From an uncultured Bacilli bacterium (lineage in GTDB: Bacteria; Bacillota_I; Bacilli_A; RF39; UBA660): a stretch of 8,599 bases of DNA. The first letter of the stretch is position 1. Every line of letters starts with the position of its first letter. This document shows, piece by piece, positions 1 to 6,091 of this stretch. The stretch covers positions 1 to 8,599 of the forward strand of contig CALVRQ010000090.1 of assembly GCA_944358685.1 (NCBI GenBank), given 5' to 3'. The position numbers and the translations under genes are program-made. The notes below the pieces were generated by a model. That model saw only the letters and a program-made list of their open reading frames with translations. It was not told the origin of the DNA and did not search any database.

Positions 1-250
1 CAGATGAATTATATGAAGATGAGCACGATGATATCAGATATTATGGAGCTAACCCCAATAACTATGTATCATTTAATAATGAGCTATGGAGAATAATAGG
101 AGTCATAGATGGAAAAATAAAGATAATCAGAAATGAAAGTGTAGGAAATTATGCATGGGCATCAAGCGGAAGTAACAATTGGAATAATTCATCATTAAAA
201 AGTTATTTGAATGGAGAATATTATAATTCAATAGATGGAACATATAAAAT

Positions 251-694
251 ATGATATCAGAAGAAAAGTATTATTTGGGAGGAGCAACAGATAGTAATTA
301 TGAAACATTAACAGCCAGTGGTTACTATAATGCCGAAAGAGATAGCAGTCAAGTATATAGTGGAAATCCAGTAAGCACAACACAATATATAGGAATAATG
401 TATCCAAGTGATTATGGATATGCGGCAAGAAGTAGTTGTTTATCAACAGCACTTTATGACTATGGTTATAGTTGTAGATACAGTAATTATTTATATAGCG
501 GATTATATGATTGGTTACAGGCTCCTTGCGCCGATAATGGTTACCGTGCAGCCTATCTAGCCTTTACTGGTGAAGTACGTATCGACAACGACGTGAATAT
601 TGATTATTCCGTCCGCCCAGTTTTATATTTAAACTCAAATGTCCAAATTACAGGAGGAGATGGCAGTCAGTCAAATCCATATACAATAAGTTAA
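251..694 (+). CDS. C-terminal open portion of the surface protein (VRPVLYL domain)
   Basis: This is the intact downstream piece of the frameshifted surface gene, 147 residues. The ATG at 251 is an internal Met of the parent protein: no Shine-Dalgarno site precedes it and homologous sequence lies directly upstream in the other frame, so independent translation is doubtful. In order, the piece holds an EEKYYLGG segment, a Ser/Tyr-rich stretch, YIGIMYPSDYGYAA, a region with three Cys (C57, C69, C93 in this piece), the WLQAPC-to-VRPVLYL segment, and a GGDGSQSNPYTIS tail. The Trp, variable stretch and VRP-hydrophobic ending recall C-type-lectin-like folds, in which ligand-binding residues vary while the core is fixed. 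That fold is an inference from the motif layout. There are no membrane segments or sortase signal after the domain. The gene ends just before a shared terminator hairpin. Confidence 0.6.
   Translation: MISEEKYYLGGATDSNYETLTASGYYNAERDSSQVYSGNPVSTTQYIGIMYPSDYGYAARSSCLSTALYDYGYSCRYSNYLYSGLYDWLQAPCADNGYRAAYLAFTGEVRIDNDVNIDYSVRPVLYLNSNVQITGGDGSQSNPYTIS
521..622 (+). other. Variable-region-like cassette with atypical base and codon use
   Basis: By hand count 521-620 is 50 of 100 G+C, against 32 of 100 in the preceding 421-520. Of the 32 codons at 527-622, 12 end in C and 26 end in C or T; of the 90 codons at 251-520 only 8 end in C. All six Arg codons upstream in the gene are AGA, while the three here are CGT, CGT and CGC. 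The segment encodes the stretch between WLQ and VRPVLYL, the part I recall as most variable among related proteins. It ends in a C/G-rich stretch (GTCCGCCCAG, 611-620), where an IMH-like element would sit in a diversity-generating retroelement target. No reverse transcriptase or template repeat is visible, so the mechanism is unproven; gene conversion from another paralogue would also fit. Confidence 0.45.
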
Positions 695-704
695 ATATAT
701 AAGG

Positions 705-732
705 AAAAGAAGACTTTGATTAGTCTTCTTTT
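705..732. terminator. Bidirectional intrinsic terminator between convergent genes
   Basis: Perfect 11-bp inverted repeat, AAAAGAAGACT (705-715) and AGTCTTCTTTT (722-732), with a 6-nt loop TTGATT. On the + strand the hairpin is followed by a T-rich tract, and on the - strand by TTTTCC. It lies 10 nt after the stop of the surface gene, and the ileS stop codon (722-720) falls inside the loop edge, so the last codons of ileS form one arm. It therefore probably ends transcription from both sides. Confidence 0.8.
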
Positions 733-2135
733 TCGTTTAATGTTTCTACAATTTCGTGACATCTTGGACATAAATGGTCAGTTAAATCAATTTCATTAAA
801 GTAATTCCAACATCTTTCACATCTTTCACCTTCGAATTTTTGAACTTGAACTCCAGAGTATTCATATTTTGGTAGGTCTTCGGCTGTAAGAATTACATCT
901 GAAACAATAAATAATTGTTTAAGATTTGATAAAATTGGTTTTAAGGTTTCTTTATCTTCATCTCTTAGTTTTAAGAATACTTTAGCTTCTAAAGATTTAC
1001 CAATTAGTTTATCATTACGAGCTTCTTCTAAGGCTTTATAAACATCATTTTTAATGCCAAAGAATAAGTCAAACATTTCTTTTAATTCTACTTCATTTTT
1101 ATATGTTTTTACTTCTGGGAAGTTTTCTAAATGAACACTCTTCTCTTTTTTACCTGAAAGAAGTTTATAAACTTCTTCACTAGTGTATGGTAAGATTGGT
1201 GCCATTAATTTAATTAATGAAGTTAAAATTTCATGTAAAACAGTTTGAACACTTCTTCTTACATGACTATCATCTTTTTCGATGTATAAAATATCTTTAG
1301 TAAAGTCTAGGTAAAAATTTGAAAGTGAATTGACATAATTATTGATAATTTTATAGATTTCATCATAATTATAGTCATCATATTCTTTAATTACTTTAGA
1401 GATAATATCGTTTAACTCAACTAACATATATTGGTCAGCTACAGGTAATTTATCATAAGGAACTTTATCTTTATCTGGATTAAAGTCAAATAAATTTCCA
1501 AGCATAAATCTATAAGTATTTCTAATTTTTCTATAAGCTTCTTTTACTTGAGCAAGTAATTCATCACTAAATCTAACATCTTCAGTGTAATCAACGCTAG
1601 CTACCCAAAGTCTTAGAATATCAGCTCCTTGTTTACCTACAACATCCATAGGTCTTACAATGTTACCAATACTTTTACTCATTTTTAAACCTTTACCATC
1701 TAAGACAAAGCCAGCAGATATTAATTCTTTATATGGACTATGACCATTTGCGGCCATACTACAAATTAGCGATGAGTTGAACCAACCACGGTATTGGTCA
1801 GAACCTTCTAGATATACATCAGCTGGATATGGTAATTTTCTTTCAATTAGGGTTCCAGCCCAAGAAGTTCCTGAATCAAACCATACATCCATGATATCGT
1901 TTTCTTTAGTAAAGTTACCGTTCGGACTTGCAGGATTAGTGTATCCTTTTGGAAGTAGATCTTTAGCATCTTTTTCAAACCAAATATTTGAACCATATTT
2001 TCTAAATAATGACGCTACATGCATCATGACATCATAATCAACAATTTCTGACCCATCTTCATTATAGAATATTGGAATTGGTACACCCCAAGCTCTTTGT
2101 CTAGAAATGCACCAGTCTCCTCTATCTTTAATCAT
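720..2135 (-). CDS. ileS: IleS C-terminal part (second Rossmann half, anticodon domain, zinc module)
   Basis: This part lies in the same frame as the N-terminal part (3461 minus 2135 is a multiple of three). The first Met after the TAG is at 2135, but recognisable IleS sequence begins right after the stop at 2273, 46 codons earlier, and nothing like a Shine-Dalgarno site precedes 2135, so re-initiation is unlikely. Content in order: DRGDWCISRQRAWGVP, DVWFDSGTSW, EGSDQYRGWFNSSL, GKGLKMSKSIGN, the helical anticodon-binding domain (LPVADQYMLVEL onward), and the Cys4 zinc module CERCWN...CPRCHE near the C terminus. The stop codon TAA lies within the terminator hairpin. Confidence 0.8.
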   Translation of the reverse strand: MIKDRGDWCISRQRAWGVPIPIFYNEDGSEIVDYDVMMHVASLFRKYGSNIWFEKDAKDLLPKGYTNPASPNGNFTKENDIMDVWFDSGTSWAGTLIERKLPYPADVYLEGSDQYRGWFNSSLICSMAANGHSPYKELISAGFVLDGKGLKMSKSIGNIVRPMDVVGKQGADILRLWVASVDYTEDVRFSDELLAQVKEAYRKIRNTYRFMLGNLFDFNPDKDKVPYDKLPVADQYMLVELNDIISKVIKEYDDYNYDEIYKIINNYVNSLSNFYLDFTKDILYIEKDDSHVRRSVQTVLHEILTSLIKLMAPILPYTSEEVYKLLSGKKEKSVHLENFPEVKTYKNEVELKEMFDLFFGIKNDVYKALEEARNDKLIGKSLEAKVFLKLRDEDKETLKPILSNLKQLFIVSDVILTAEDLPKYEYSGVQVQKFEGERCERCWNYFNEIDLTDHLCPRCHEIVETLNEKED

Positions 2136-2273
2136 GTTATAGATTCTGGTTTTTCCCCAATCAGTATGGAATTTTACGTTTGTATCTAGTTCATTTAAGA
2201 TTTCATCTCTAATTTTGTCGACACTACAGAACCATTGTTTAGTTGCTCTAAAGATGATTGGTTTTTTAGTTCG

Positions 2274-2276
2274 CTA
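2274..2276 (-). other. In-frame TAG replacing the conserved Trp of HDWR in ileS
   Basis: The codon order is CAT GAC TAG CGA ACT AAA AAA CCA, reading H-D-stop-R-T-K-K-P. In Firmicutes IleS this motif is HDWRTKKP and in E. coli it is HCWRHKTP, so a Trp codon is expected. TGG to TAG is one G-to-A change. The flanks on both sides are normal. Confidence 0.9.
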
Positions 2277-3461
2277 GTCATGTGGATATGAGTGAGTAAT
2301 TTTCTTTAATTTTAATAAGTATCCATTTTCTTTTAACCATTTTGGAATTTCTTTATTAGCTTCTTCAACTGATAACCCTTCAAACATACCTGATTCCTCA
2401 GTTAAAATACCTTGGTCATTAACACCATTAATCATACCTAAATTGTATTTTTTGCCAACATTGAAATCATCTTCACCGTAAGCAGGGGCGGTATGAACAA
2501 GTCCAGTTCCAGCATCTAGAGTAACGTGGTCAGCGGTAACAACTGGTGCAGTTCTATCCATAAATGGATGTTTATAAATAATTCCTTCTAAATCTGTTCC
2601 TTTAAATGTAGATAATTTTTCATAAGTTTCAAAGCCAAATTCTTTCATTAAATCATCTAATAATTCAGTAGCAACAATATAATTGTTATCTCCTATTTTT
2701 ACTTTAGAATATTCAAAGTCAGGTCCTACGCATACCCCCATATTTCCTGGTAAGGTCCAAGGTGTAGTTGTCCAAATGACTAATCTATCACCTTCCTTTA
2801 CATAATCATTTCCTTCAGTAACTGTAAAAGCAACATAGATTGAAGGATCAGTTTTATCTTTATATTCAATTTCAGCTTCAGCTAAAGCAGTTTCACTACT
2901 TGGTGACCAGTATACTGGCTTTAATCCTTTAAAGATTAAACCTTTTTGAGCCATTTTAGCAAATACTTCGATTTGTCTAGCTTCATATTCTGGTTTTAAT
3001 GTAATATATGGGTGGTCCCAATCAGCTATAACATTTAATTTTTTGAAATCTTCCATTTGAGTTTCAACTTGTTTTAAAGCATATTCTTTACAATATTCTC
3101 TAAATTCAGCTACTGTCATGCTTTTTCTATCAATACCACTATTGGTTACAGCTTGTTCGATAGGAAGACCGTGAGTATCCCAACCTGGAATATATTCAAC
3201 GTAATATCCTTCCATCATTTTAGAACGATTAATGAAGTCTTTTAAAATTTTATTTAAAGAGTGACCCAAGTGAATATTTCCATTAGCATAAGGTGGTCCA
3301 TCATGAAGGATGAAAGGTTTATTACTTTTATTTTTATTTTTAATTAAGTTATATAAATCCATTTCATCCCATTCTTGGCGCTGTTTAACTTCATTTTCAG
3401 CTAGATTACCACGCATTTTAAATTCTGTTTGTGGCATTAATAATGTGTCTTTATAATCCAT
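2274..3461 (-). CDS. ileS: IleS N-terminal part (Rossmann half and CP1 editing domain)
   Basis: These 395 residues precede the in-frame TAG. They contain the N-terminal extension (MDYKDTLL..., FKMRGNL), the first half of the catalytic Rossmann fold with HDGPPYANGNIHLGH, the GWDTHGLP motif, and the CP1 editing domain (WTTTPWTLPGN; GTGLVHTAPAYGEDD). HLGH with a C-terminal zinc module on the other part is the ordinary bacterial (IleS1-like) arrangement. Translation ends at HSYPHD, just before the residue that is Trp in other IleS proteins, so this piece lacks the second half of the active site (KMSKS) and the anticodon-binding domain and should be inactive alone. Confidence 0.8.
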   Translation of the reverse strand: MDYKDTLLMPQTEFKMRGNLAENEVKQRQEWDEMDLYNLIKNKNKSNKPFILHDGPPYANGNIHLGHSLNKILKDFINRSKMMEGYYVEYIPGWDTHGLPIEQAVTNSGIDRKSMTVAEFREYCKEYALKQVETQMEDFKKLNVIADWDHPYITLKPEYEARQIEVFAKMAQKGLIFKGLKPVYWSPSSETALAEAEIEYKDKTDPSIYVAFTVTEGNDYVKEGDRLVIWTTTPWTLPGNMGVCVGPDFEYSKVKIGDNNYIVATELLDDLMKEFGFETYEKLSTFKGTDLEGIIYKHPFMDRTAPVVTADHVTLDAGTGLVHTAPAYGEDDFNVGKKYNLGMINGVNDQGILTEESGMFEGLSVEEANKEIPKWLKENGYLLKLKKITHSYPHD

Positions 3462-3477
3462 AAAATACATCTCCTTA
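3462..3477 (-). promoter_or_regulatory. Ribosome binding site deciding the ileS start
   Basis: The - strand reads TAAGGAG then ATGTATTTT then ATG. The SD is 9 nt before the ATG at 3461 but 0 nt before the ATG at 3470, so the ribosome should start at 3461, which also gives the family's normal N terminus. The SD overlaps the stop of the upstream M14 gene. Confidence 0.75.
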
Positions 3478-4881
3478 TTTTATTTTTACTTTATTTTGAA
3501 TTAATTTTAATAACTTATTAAAAGCGATCAGATTATCATTTATAACTTTTTTATAATTTCCTTTATCACCATATGGTCCAAATGGATTACCACCCATTTT
3601 AGATAGTTCAATGATTAAAAATCCTGGTAACATTTGTCTAATCATATCACCGGTACCAATTAAATTGTTATCATATGGCATTTCGTTATAGCCAGTAATT
3701 TTTTGATAAATTTTAGCCATCTCACTATTTGTATCATCAATTTGTTTAAATAAAGTGGCTTTTCTTTCGTCTTTTTCTTCTAAATAGTTTTTAGATTTTG
3801 AATAAATTACTCCGCCAGTTCCATGATATGAAAGAGCTCCAAAGTATTTTTTATCTTTTTGCAAGGTTAATAATAGTTTTAGTAATCCAATATTTTCAGG
3901 TTCAAAGGTAAATTTTTGATTGTTAACTGATGATATACCTTGAGGGCCTGGTACTTCTCTCATTAAACAATTAAATCTAAAGTTTCCAAATAATGATTTA
4001 AAATTATTTTTTTGCTTTTCTTTTGTTTTAAATTTTAAATTATTGGGGTTATTTTTATTTAAGTCTACACCATTCGAATTAGCGCGCCAATCAATTAATG
4101 ATTCTTTAGGAAATTTATAATTATTATAGTTCGTTTCCATAATTGTCTTTACTTTATTTTTTAATAAAATATAACGATTATCATTTTCTGGTAAGTTTTC
4201 ATATGTAATATTTGAAAACATGTAATAATGAAATTTTTCTTTTGGAATAATTGGCTTATCTATTATGTTCATATTTATAAGGTTTTGAAATAGTTCTTCT
4301 ACTTTTTCTTTTATATTTTCCTTTGTTTGATAGTTACTACAAAAGTGCATTAATGTTTTTGGTGTAATCATTTCTAAGCGATACTTATTCCAAAAATTAT
4401 TTACAATTTCTTTATCTTGAAATAAGGAAATTATAAAGTTAGTTATTTGGGTATAAATTATATCATCTTTTCGATAGTTTATGTAATATTCTTTTGATAA
4501 TTTTTCAAATTCGTTAGGTGGTAGATTATATACATAAGGTTTTAAAGATTCAGTGACAATTATAAAACTTTCTGGGTTTTGACATGGAATAAAGTCAATG
4601 GTTATTTCATTTGAGTCAAAATCTTTATAAATCCCCTCACCTTTGGCAATGGCTTTCATTAATTTTATAACAAAATCAATACCAATAATTTCTGTTCCAT
4701 GAGTTCCAGCTATAACTGTTAAATGCTTTTTTCCATGACCAATAGTATAATGTGCAATGGGAAAGCCACATGGTGAATACGCTAAATCTTTTTGTTTGGT
4801 TACTTTATTTTTATATTTATTATGGGTTAATTCATATAGATATTCATTTAATTTATCATAAGTGATAAACTCATATTTCAT
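3475..4881 (-). CDS. M14-like zinc carboxypeptidase/amidase, cytoplasmic, possibly acting on peptidoglycan peptides
   Basis: 468 residues, no signal peptide and no membrane segment. Motifs match peptidase family M14: zinc-binding HxxE in GTHGTEIIG (H61, E64), substrate-binding NGVDLNKN (270-277, Lys276 where carboxypeptidase A has Arg145), the third zinc ligand in SYHGTGG (H353), and the catalytic Glu in FLIIELSKMGG (E425). Spacing from HxxE to the DLNKN motif is about 211 residues against about 72 in carboxypeptidase A, so roughly 135-140 residues (about 110-255, charged and Asn/Tyr-rich) are inserted there. Cytoplasmic M14 proteins such as MpaA cleave the gamma-D-Glu-mDAP bond of murein peptides. 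Overlap with ddl by 1 nt (TAATG) and company with murF point to wall-peptide recycling or trimming. That role is an inference; substrate and activity are unknown. AAAGGGG at the end of ddl serves as its ribosome site. Confidence 0.75.
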   Translation of the reverse strand: MKYEFITYDKLNEYLYELTHNKYKNKVTKQKDLAYSPCGFPIAHYTIGHGKKHLTVIAGTHGTEIIGIDFVIKLMKAIAKGEGIYKDFDSNEITIDFIPCQNPESFIIVTESLKPYVYNLPPNEFEKLSKEYYINYRKDDIIYTQITNFIISLFQDKEIVNNFWNKYRLEMITPKTLMHFCSNYQTKENIKEKVEELFQNLINMNIIDKPIIPKEKFHYYMFSNITYENLPENDNRYILLKNKVKTIMETNYNNYKFPKESLIDWRANSNGVDLNKNNPNNLKFKTKEKQKNNFKSLFGNFRFNCLMREVPGPQGISSVNNQKFTFEPENIGLLKLLLTLQKDKKYFGALSYHGTGGVIYSKSKNYLEEKDERKATLFKQIDDTNSEMAKIYQKITGYNEMPYDNNLIGTGDMIRQMLPGFLIIELSKMGGNPFGPYGDKGNYKKVINDNLIAFNKLLKLIQNKVKIK

Positions 4882-6077
4882 TATTTAACCCCTTTTTTAA
4901 ATCCTTTACTACCATTATATTCGCTTAAGATGTTTGATGTAAAACTAGATGTTTTACGCATTTCATTTTTATAGTCTTTAATGGCTGATTTGATTAACTC
5001 ATCGGTTAATGTCTTATAATCTTTACCTTTTGGTTTATATAAGTAAAAGGCAAGTGAACCTGGAATTGTATTTGGTTCATTGACATAAATTTCACCAGTT
5101 TCTCTATTGACTAAATAGTCAATACGGCAAACACCTTTTAGATTGAGTACTTTAAATACTTGTTTTGATATTTCATAGATTTTATTTTCCATGTCTTCTT
5201 TAATTTTAGCAGGAATTTGAAATTCACTATTAGACATAGCACTTGGATTTTTAGAAGTACCTTTCATACCTTTTCCTTTACTACCACCTAAGTATTTATC
5301 TTCAAAAGTTAAAAGTTCATGTTTCATTTTCATTTCAGCAATTAAACTAGTTTCCGAATATTCATAGTTGCCACAAACAGCACAGTTTAATTCAAGTAAA
5401 TTTGGTATCATTTCTTCGACAACAATTTTCTTTTCATATTCTATTGCCTCGTTTATTTTTGTTTCTAGTTCGCTTCTACTATGGGCAACACCGATACCAA
5501 TAGTACTACCTAAATTAGCCGGTTTAACTATTACTGGGTAGTTTAAAGTTTCTATTTTGTTTAAAATATCATCTTTGTTCATACCATATTCATAATCATA
5601 AAACCACACATATTTTGGTATTTTAATGTTATTAGCTTCTAATACTTGTTTTAAAACAACTTTATCTTGACCTAAAGCCGCACCTAAAACAGAAGGTCCT
5701 ACAACTGGAAGACCAAGTGTTTCTAAGTAACCAGCTAAAGAGCCATCTTCTACTCCTTTACCATGAACAATCGGAAAGGCAACATCAATAGTATTTACAT
5801 TACGTCCAAAGATGCCTTTAATTTTTTGAAGAACTATATCTTTATCTTTACGGCATATAGTTATTTCTTTAACATACTTTTTCATACTATCAAAATATTT
5901 GAATGTTTCCATATCTCTTAGAGCATTACCGGTATAAAAATGACGGTCTTTACTAATATAGATGGGGATAATTTCATATTTTTCTTCATCAATATTTTCC
6001 ATAGCCTGCAAGGCTGAGATGATACTTACTTCGTGTTCAACTGAATCGCCACCAAAAAATACTCCAACTTTAATCAT
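4881..6077 (-). CDS. ddl: D-alanine--D-alanine ligase
   Basis: An ATP-grasp enzyme that joins two D-Ala in the cytoplasm; the dipeptide is the substrate of MurF. 398 residues, slightly longer than the usual 300-370. Seen in order: FGGDSVEHEVS (8-18, with the Glu that contacts the first D-Ala), HGKGVEDGSLAGYLE (105-119), GPSVLGAALGQDK (127-139), VKPANLGSTIG (184-194), the omega loop beginning FEDKY with K261 and Y262, and CRIDYL...NEPNTIPGS metal-binding residues (317-341). Tyr rather than Phe after the omega-loop Lys is the D-Ala-D-Ala type, not the D-Ala-D-lactate type linked to vancomycin resistance. The omega loop carries a Gly/Lys-rich insert, which I recall from other Firmicute ligases. 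The C-terminal 30 residues or so are a polar tail. The start is supported by AGGAGTGA 7 nt upstream, overlapping the murF stop. Confidence 0.93.
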   Translation of the reverse strand: MIKVGVFFGGDSVEHEVSIISALQAMENIDEEKYEIIPIYISKDRHFYTGNALRDMETFKYFDSMKKYVKEITICRKDKDIVLQKIKGIFGRNVNTIDVAFPIVHGKGVEDGSLAGYLETLGLPVVGPSVLGAALGQDKVVLKQVLEANNIKIPKYVWFYDYEYGMNKDDILNKIETLNYPVIVKPANLGSTIGIGVAHSRSELETKINEAIEYEKKIVVEEMIPNLLELNCAVCGNYEYSETSLIAEMKMKHELLTFEDKYLGGSKGKGMKGTSKNPSAMSNSEFQIPAKIKEDMENKIYEISKQVFKVLNLKGVCRIDYLVNRETGEIYVNEPNTIPGSLAFYLYKPKGKDYKTLTDELIKSAIKDYKNEMRKTSSFTSNILSEYNGSKGFKKGVK

Positions 6078-6091
6078 TATAAATCACTCCT

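Larger units (their letters stand above)
1..694 (+). pseudogene. Surface/prepilin-like protein, C-terminal part, split by a one-base frameshift
   Basis: The gene is cut by the left edge. From base 3 the frame reads DELYEDEHDD...ELWRIIGVIDGKIKIIRNESVG... and stops at TGA 252-254. The protein plainly continues one frame over from codon AAT 248-250 (N-M-I-S-E-E-K...) to TAA 692-694. Adding one A to the run at 246-249 joins the halves as ...DGTYK-NMISEEKYYLGG..., which suits the family. The composition is rich in Tyr, Ser, Asn and Gly, as in extracellular domains. From memory, proteins with LWRIIG, YIGIMYPSDYGYAA and VRPVLYL...GGDGSQSNPY motifs are common in low-GC gut Firmicutes and often begin with a prepilin or signal-type segment; that start is outside the window. 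Function is not known. The frameshift could be a sequencing or assembly error, a true lesion, or slippage-based phase variation. I am confident of the joined frame, less of the role. Confidence 0.75.
720..3461 (-). pseudogene. ileS: Isoleucyl-tRNA synthetase, full-length frame with one in-frame TAG
   Basis: IleS charges tRNA-Ile with isoleucine in the cytoplasm and edits Val. The frame from ATG 3461 to TAA 722-720 is 914 codons, close to the usual 910-930 of bacterial IleS, and open except for TAG at codon 396 (2276-2274). I translated 2273-2136 by hand: it continues in the same frame as RTKKPIIFRATKQWFCSVDK... with no other stop. The start is ATG 3461, not the ATG at 3470: AAGGAG lies 9 nt before 3461 but directly abuts 3470, and the protein then begins MDYKDTLLMPQTEF like known IleS. 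Motifs: HLGH (res 64-67), WCISRQR, KMSKS (593-597), and four zinc Cys at about 881, 884, 898 and 901. It is the last gene of the operon, 4 nt after the M14 gene (13 nt from the preferred start), with no room for a T-box leader. If the TAG is real and unsuppressed the enzyme is lost. Confidence 0.85.

Noticed and set aside
252..254. TGA read as Trp (Mycoplasma code)
   Set aside because: This TGA lies after the frameshift point, where the protein continues in another frame; no conserved Trp is encoded by TGA in any other gene, all are TGG.
228..452. Open frame on the - strand opposite the surface gene
   Set aside because: Shadow of the Tyr/Asn-rich coding sequence on the other strand; no ribosome site and low-complexity composition.
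1777..2037. Open frame on the + strand within ileS
   Set aside because: Antisense shadow of highly conserved IleS sequence; no ribosome site or family resemblance.
2136..2273. Independent re-start of the IleS C-terminal half as a split two-chain enzyme
   Set aside because: Conserved IleS sequence runs unbroken right up to the TAG, there is no start codon with a ribosome site between 2273 and 2135, and the cut lies inside a conserved motif instead of at a domain boundary.
3471..3474. T-box riboswitch ahead of ileS
   Set aside because: Only 4-13 nt separate ileS from the upstream gene; no leader RNA can fit.
5226..5310. Gly/Lys-rich omega-loop insert in Ddl as a sign of D-lactate or D-serine specificity
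   Set aside because: The Lys-Tyr pair of D-Ala-D-Ala ligases is kept, and similar Gly/Lys inserts are, as far as I recall, common in Firmicute ligases.
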